5,034 nucleotides of DNA from Planctomycetota bacterium. GTDB lineage: Bacteria; Planctomycetota; Planctomycetia; Pirellulales; Lacipirellulaceae. A model generated the notes under the pieces. The model saw only the letters and a list, made by a program, of their open reading frames with translations. It had not been told where the DNA came from and ran no database searches. Below are positions 4,784 to 5,034 of this stretch, piece by piece (position 1 is the first letter of the stretch; every line of letters begins with the position of its first letter). The stretch lies in the NCBI GenBank assembly GCA_022614705.1, contig JAKEIB010000291.1:1-5034 (forward strand). The letters are read 5' to 3'. The position numbers and the translations under genes are program-made.

Positions 4784-4951
4784 CCAATGTTGGCACTATT
4801 TGGTACGATTTGGCACCGGAATTGTCACAGGATTCCCACAGTTTGGCCGACGCTGCCCGAATCCGTCCGGCCTGACGTCCTGGCGCTAGTGCGAGCGAAT
4901 GCGGCTGAGGCTCGGAAGCCGTGGCACAATCGGCTTAGAGGGTGTTTTTGA
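4784..4951 (+). pseudogene. Possible remnant of an integrase-type C-terminal region
   Basis: The frame ending at the TGA 4949-4951 contains WPTLPESVRPDVLALVRA (4844-4897), preceded by LFGTIWHRN. From memory, WPxLPExxRxxVLALV segments occur at or just behind the ends of tyrosine recombinases in planctomycete genomes. No catalytic region, convincing start codon or ribosome binding site accompanies it here; an in-frame stop lies upstream at 4733. At most this is a tail left by deletion of an integrase gene near the truncated tRNA. The similarity is unverified and the stretch could be non-coding. Confidence 0.3.
4790..4819 (+). repeat. Triple 10-bp direct repeat
   Basis: Three units follow without gaps: TTGGCACTAT, TTGGTACGAT, TTGGCACCGG. 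The first seven bases, TTGGYAC, are kept in all three. A 10-bp period places each copy on the same face of the helix, as in arrays of protein-binding sites. Position near a tRNA fragment would suit integrase or excisionase arm sites, but this is inference. Confidence 0.5.
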
Positions 4952-5027
4952 ATTGCTATCGTTGGAAATGGAGGCGGTGAGTTATCGTGTGTTCCAGGGG
5001 CATCCACATACCCTGGAGGGCCCGACG

Positions 5028-5034
5028 ATGCTCA
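5028..5034 (+). CDS. Probable start of a new gene (partial)
   Basis: An ATG at 5028 is preceded by GGAGGG at 5015-5020 with seven bases between, a strong ribosome binding site by the standard of this window. Only two codons and one base are visible, so nothing can be said about the product. The same frame is open upstream to 4890, with alternative ATG starts at 4968 and 4899 that lack comparable sites. Confidence 0.4.

Noticed and set aside
4684..5034. A group I intron inserted in the anticodon loop of tRNA-Leu(UAA), as in cyanobacteria.
   Set aside because: No P, Q, R or S core motif (for example a GACTANA-like R element) is visible in the 344 bases after the break, and no 3' exon appears.
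1..5034. A CRISPR array.
   Set aside because: The repeats seen are 7-base, 10-base or palindromic elements without regular spacers of 30-40 bases, and no cas gene is present.

Overview
The window looks like chromosomal DNA from a planctomycete, probably of the Pirellulales type. The reasons are its high GC content, a DUF420 membrane protein and a TIGR04222-type membrane protein of the kind recalled from that phylum, many palindromic intergenic elements, and a start-codon context that often lacks a Shine-Dalgarno sequence. No database search was possible, so the lineage is inference.

Layout. The left end (1-433) holds the last 27 codons of an unrecognised plus-strand gene and, tail to tail with it, what looks like a shortened minus-strand reading frame. 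It also holds a perfect TATAAT box and a REP-pair (BIME-like) palindrome. A multi-domain membrane protein follows (434-1894), with a GRDP-like N-terminus, a TIGR04222-type middle and a Gly/Cys tail. A second REP pair of the same family starts four bases after its stop codon, so this gene is bracketed by two copies.

The centre is leuA (2256-3818), encoding 2-isopropylmalate synthase, the first committed enzyme of leucine biosynthesis. Upstream of it is an apparently complete translational attenuator. It comprises a sigma-70-type promoter (1964-1992), a 20-residue leader peptide with nine leucines (2051-2113), four mutually exclusive pairing segments, and a 12-bp intrinsic terminator with seven Ts (2147-2181). 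Leucine starvation would stall the ribosome on the leader, free segment 2 to pair with segment 3, and let transcription run into leuA. This is the best-supported and most interesting system in the window.

Downstream of leuA lies an imperfect palindromic element, then a convergent minus-strand DUF420 gene (3938-4432), a family linked to cytochrome oxidase assembly. The right end (4433-5034) looks accessory. It has heptanucleotide tandem repeats in both orientations, a 5' half of a tRNA-Leu(UAA) that stops at the anticodon loop, a triple 10-bp direct repeat, a possible integrase-tail remnant, and the first bases of a probable new gene with a good ribosome binding site. The truncated tRNA and the remnant suggest an old integration or recombination boundary.
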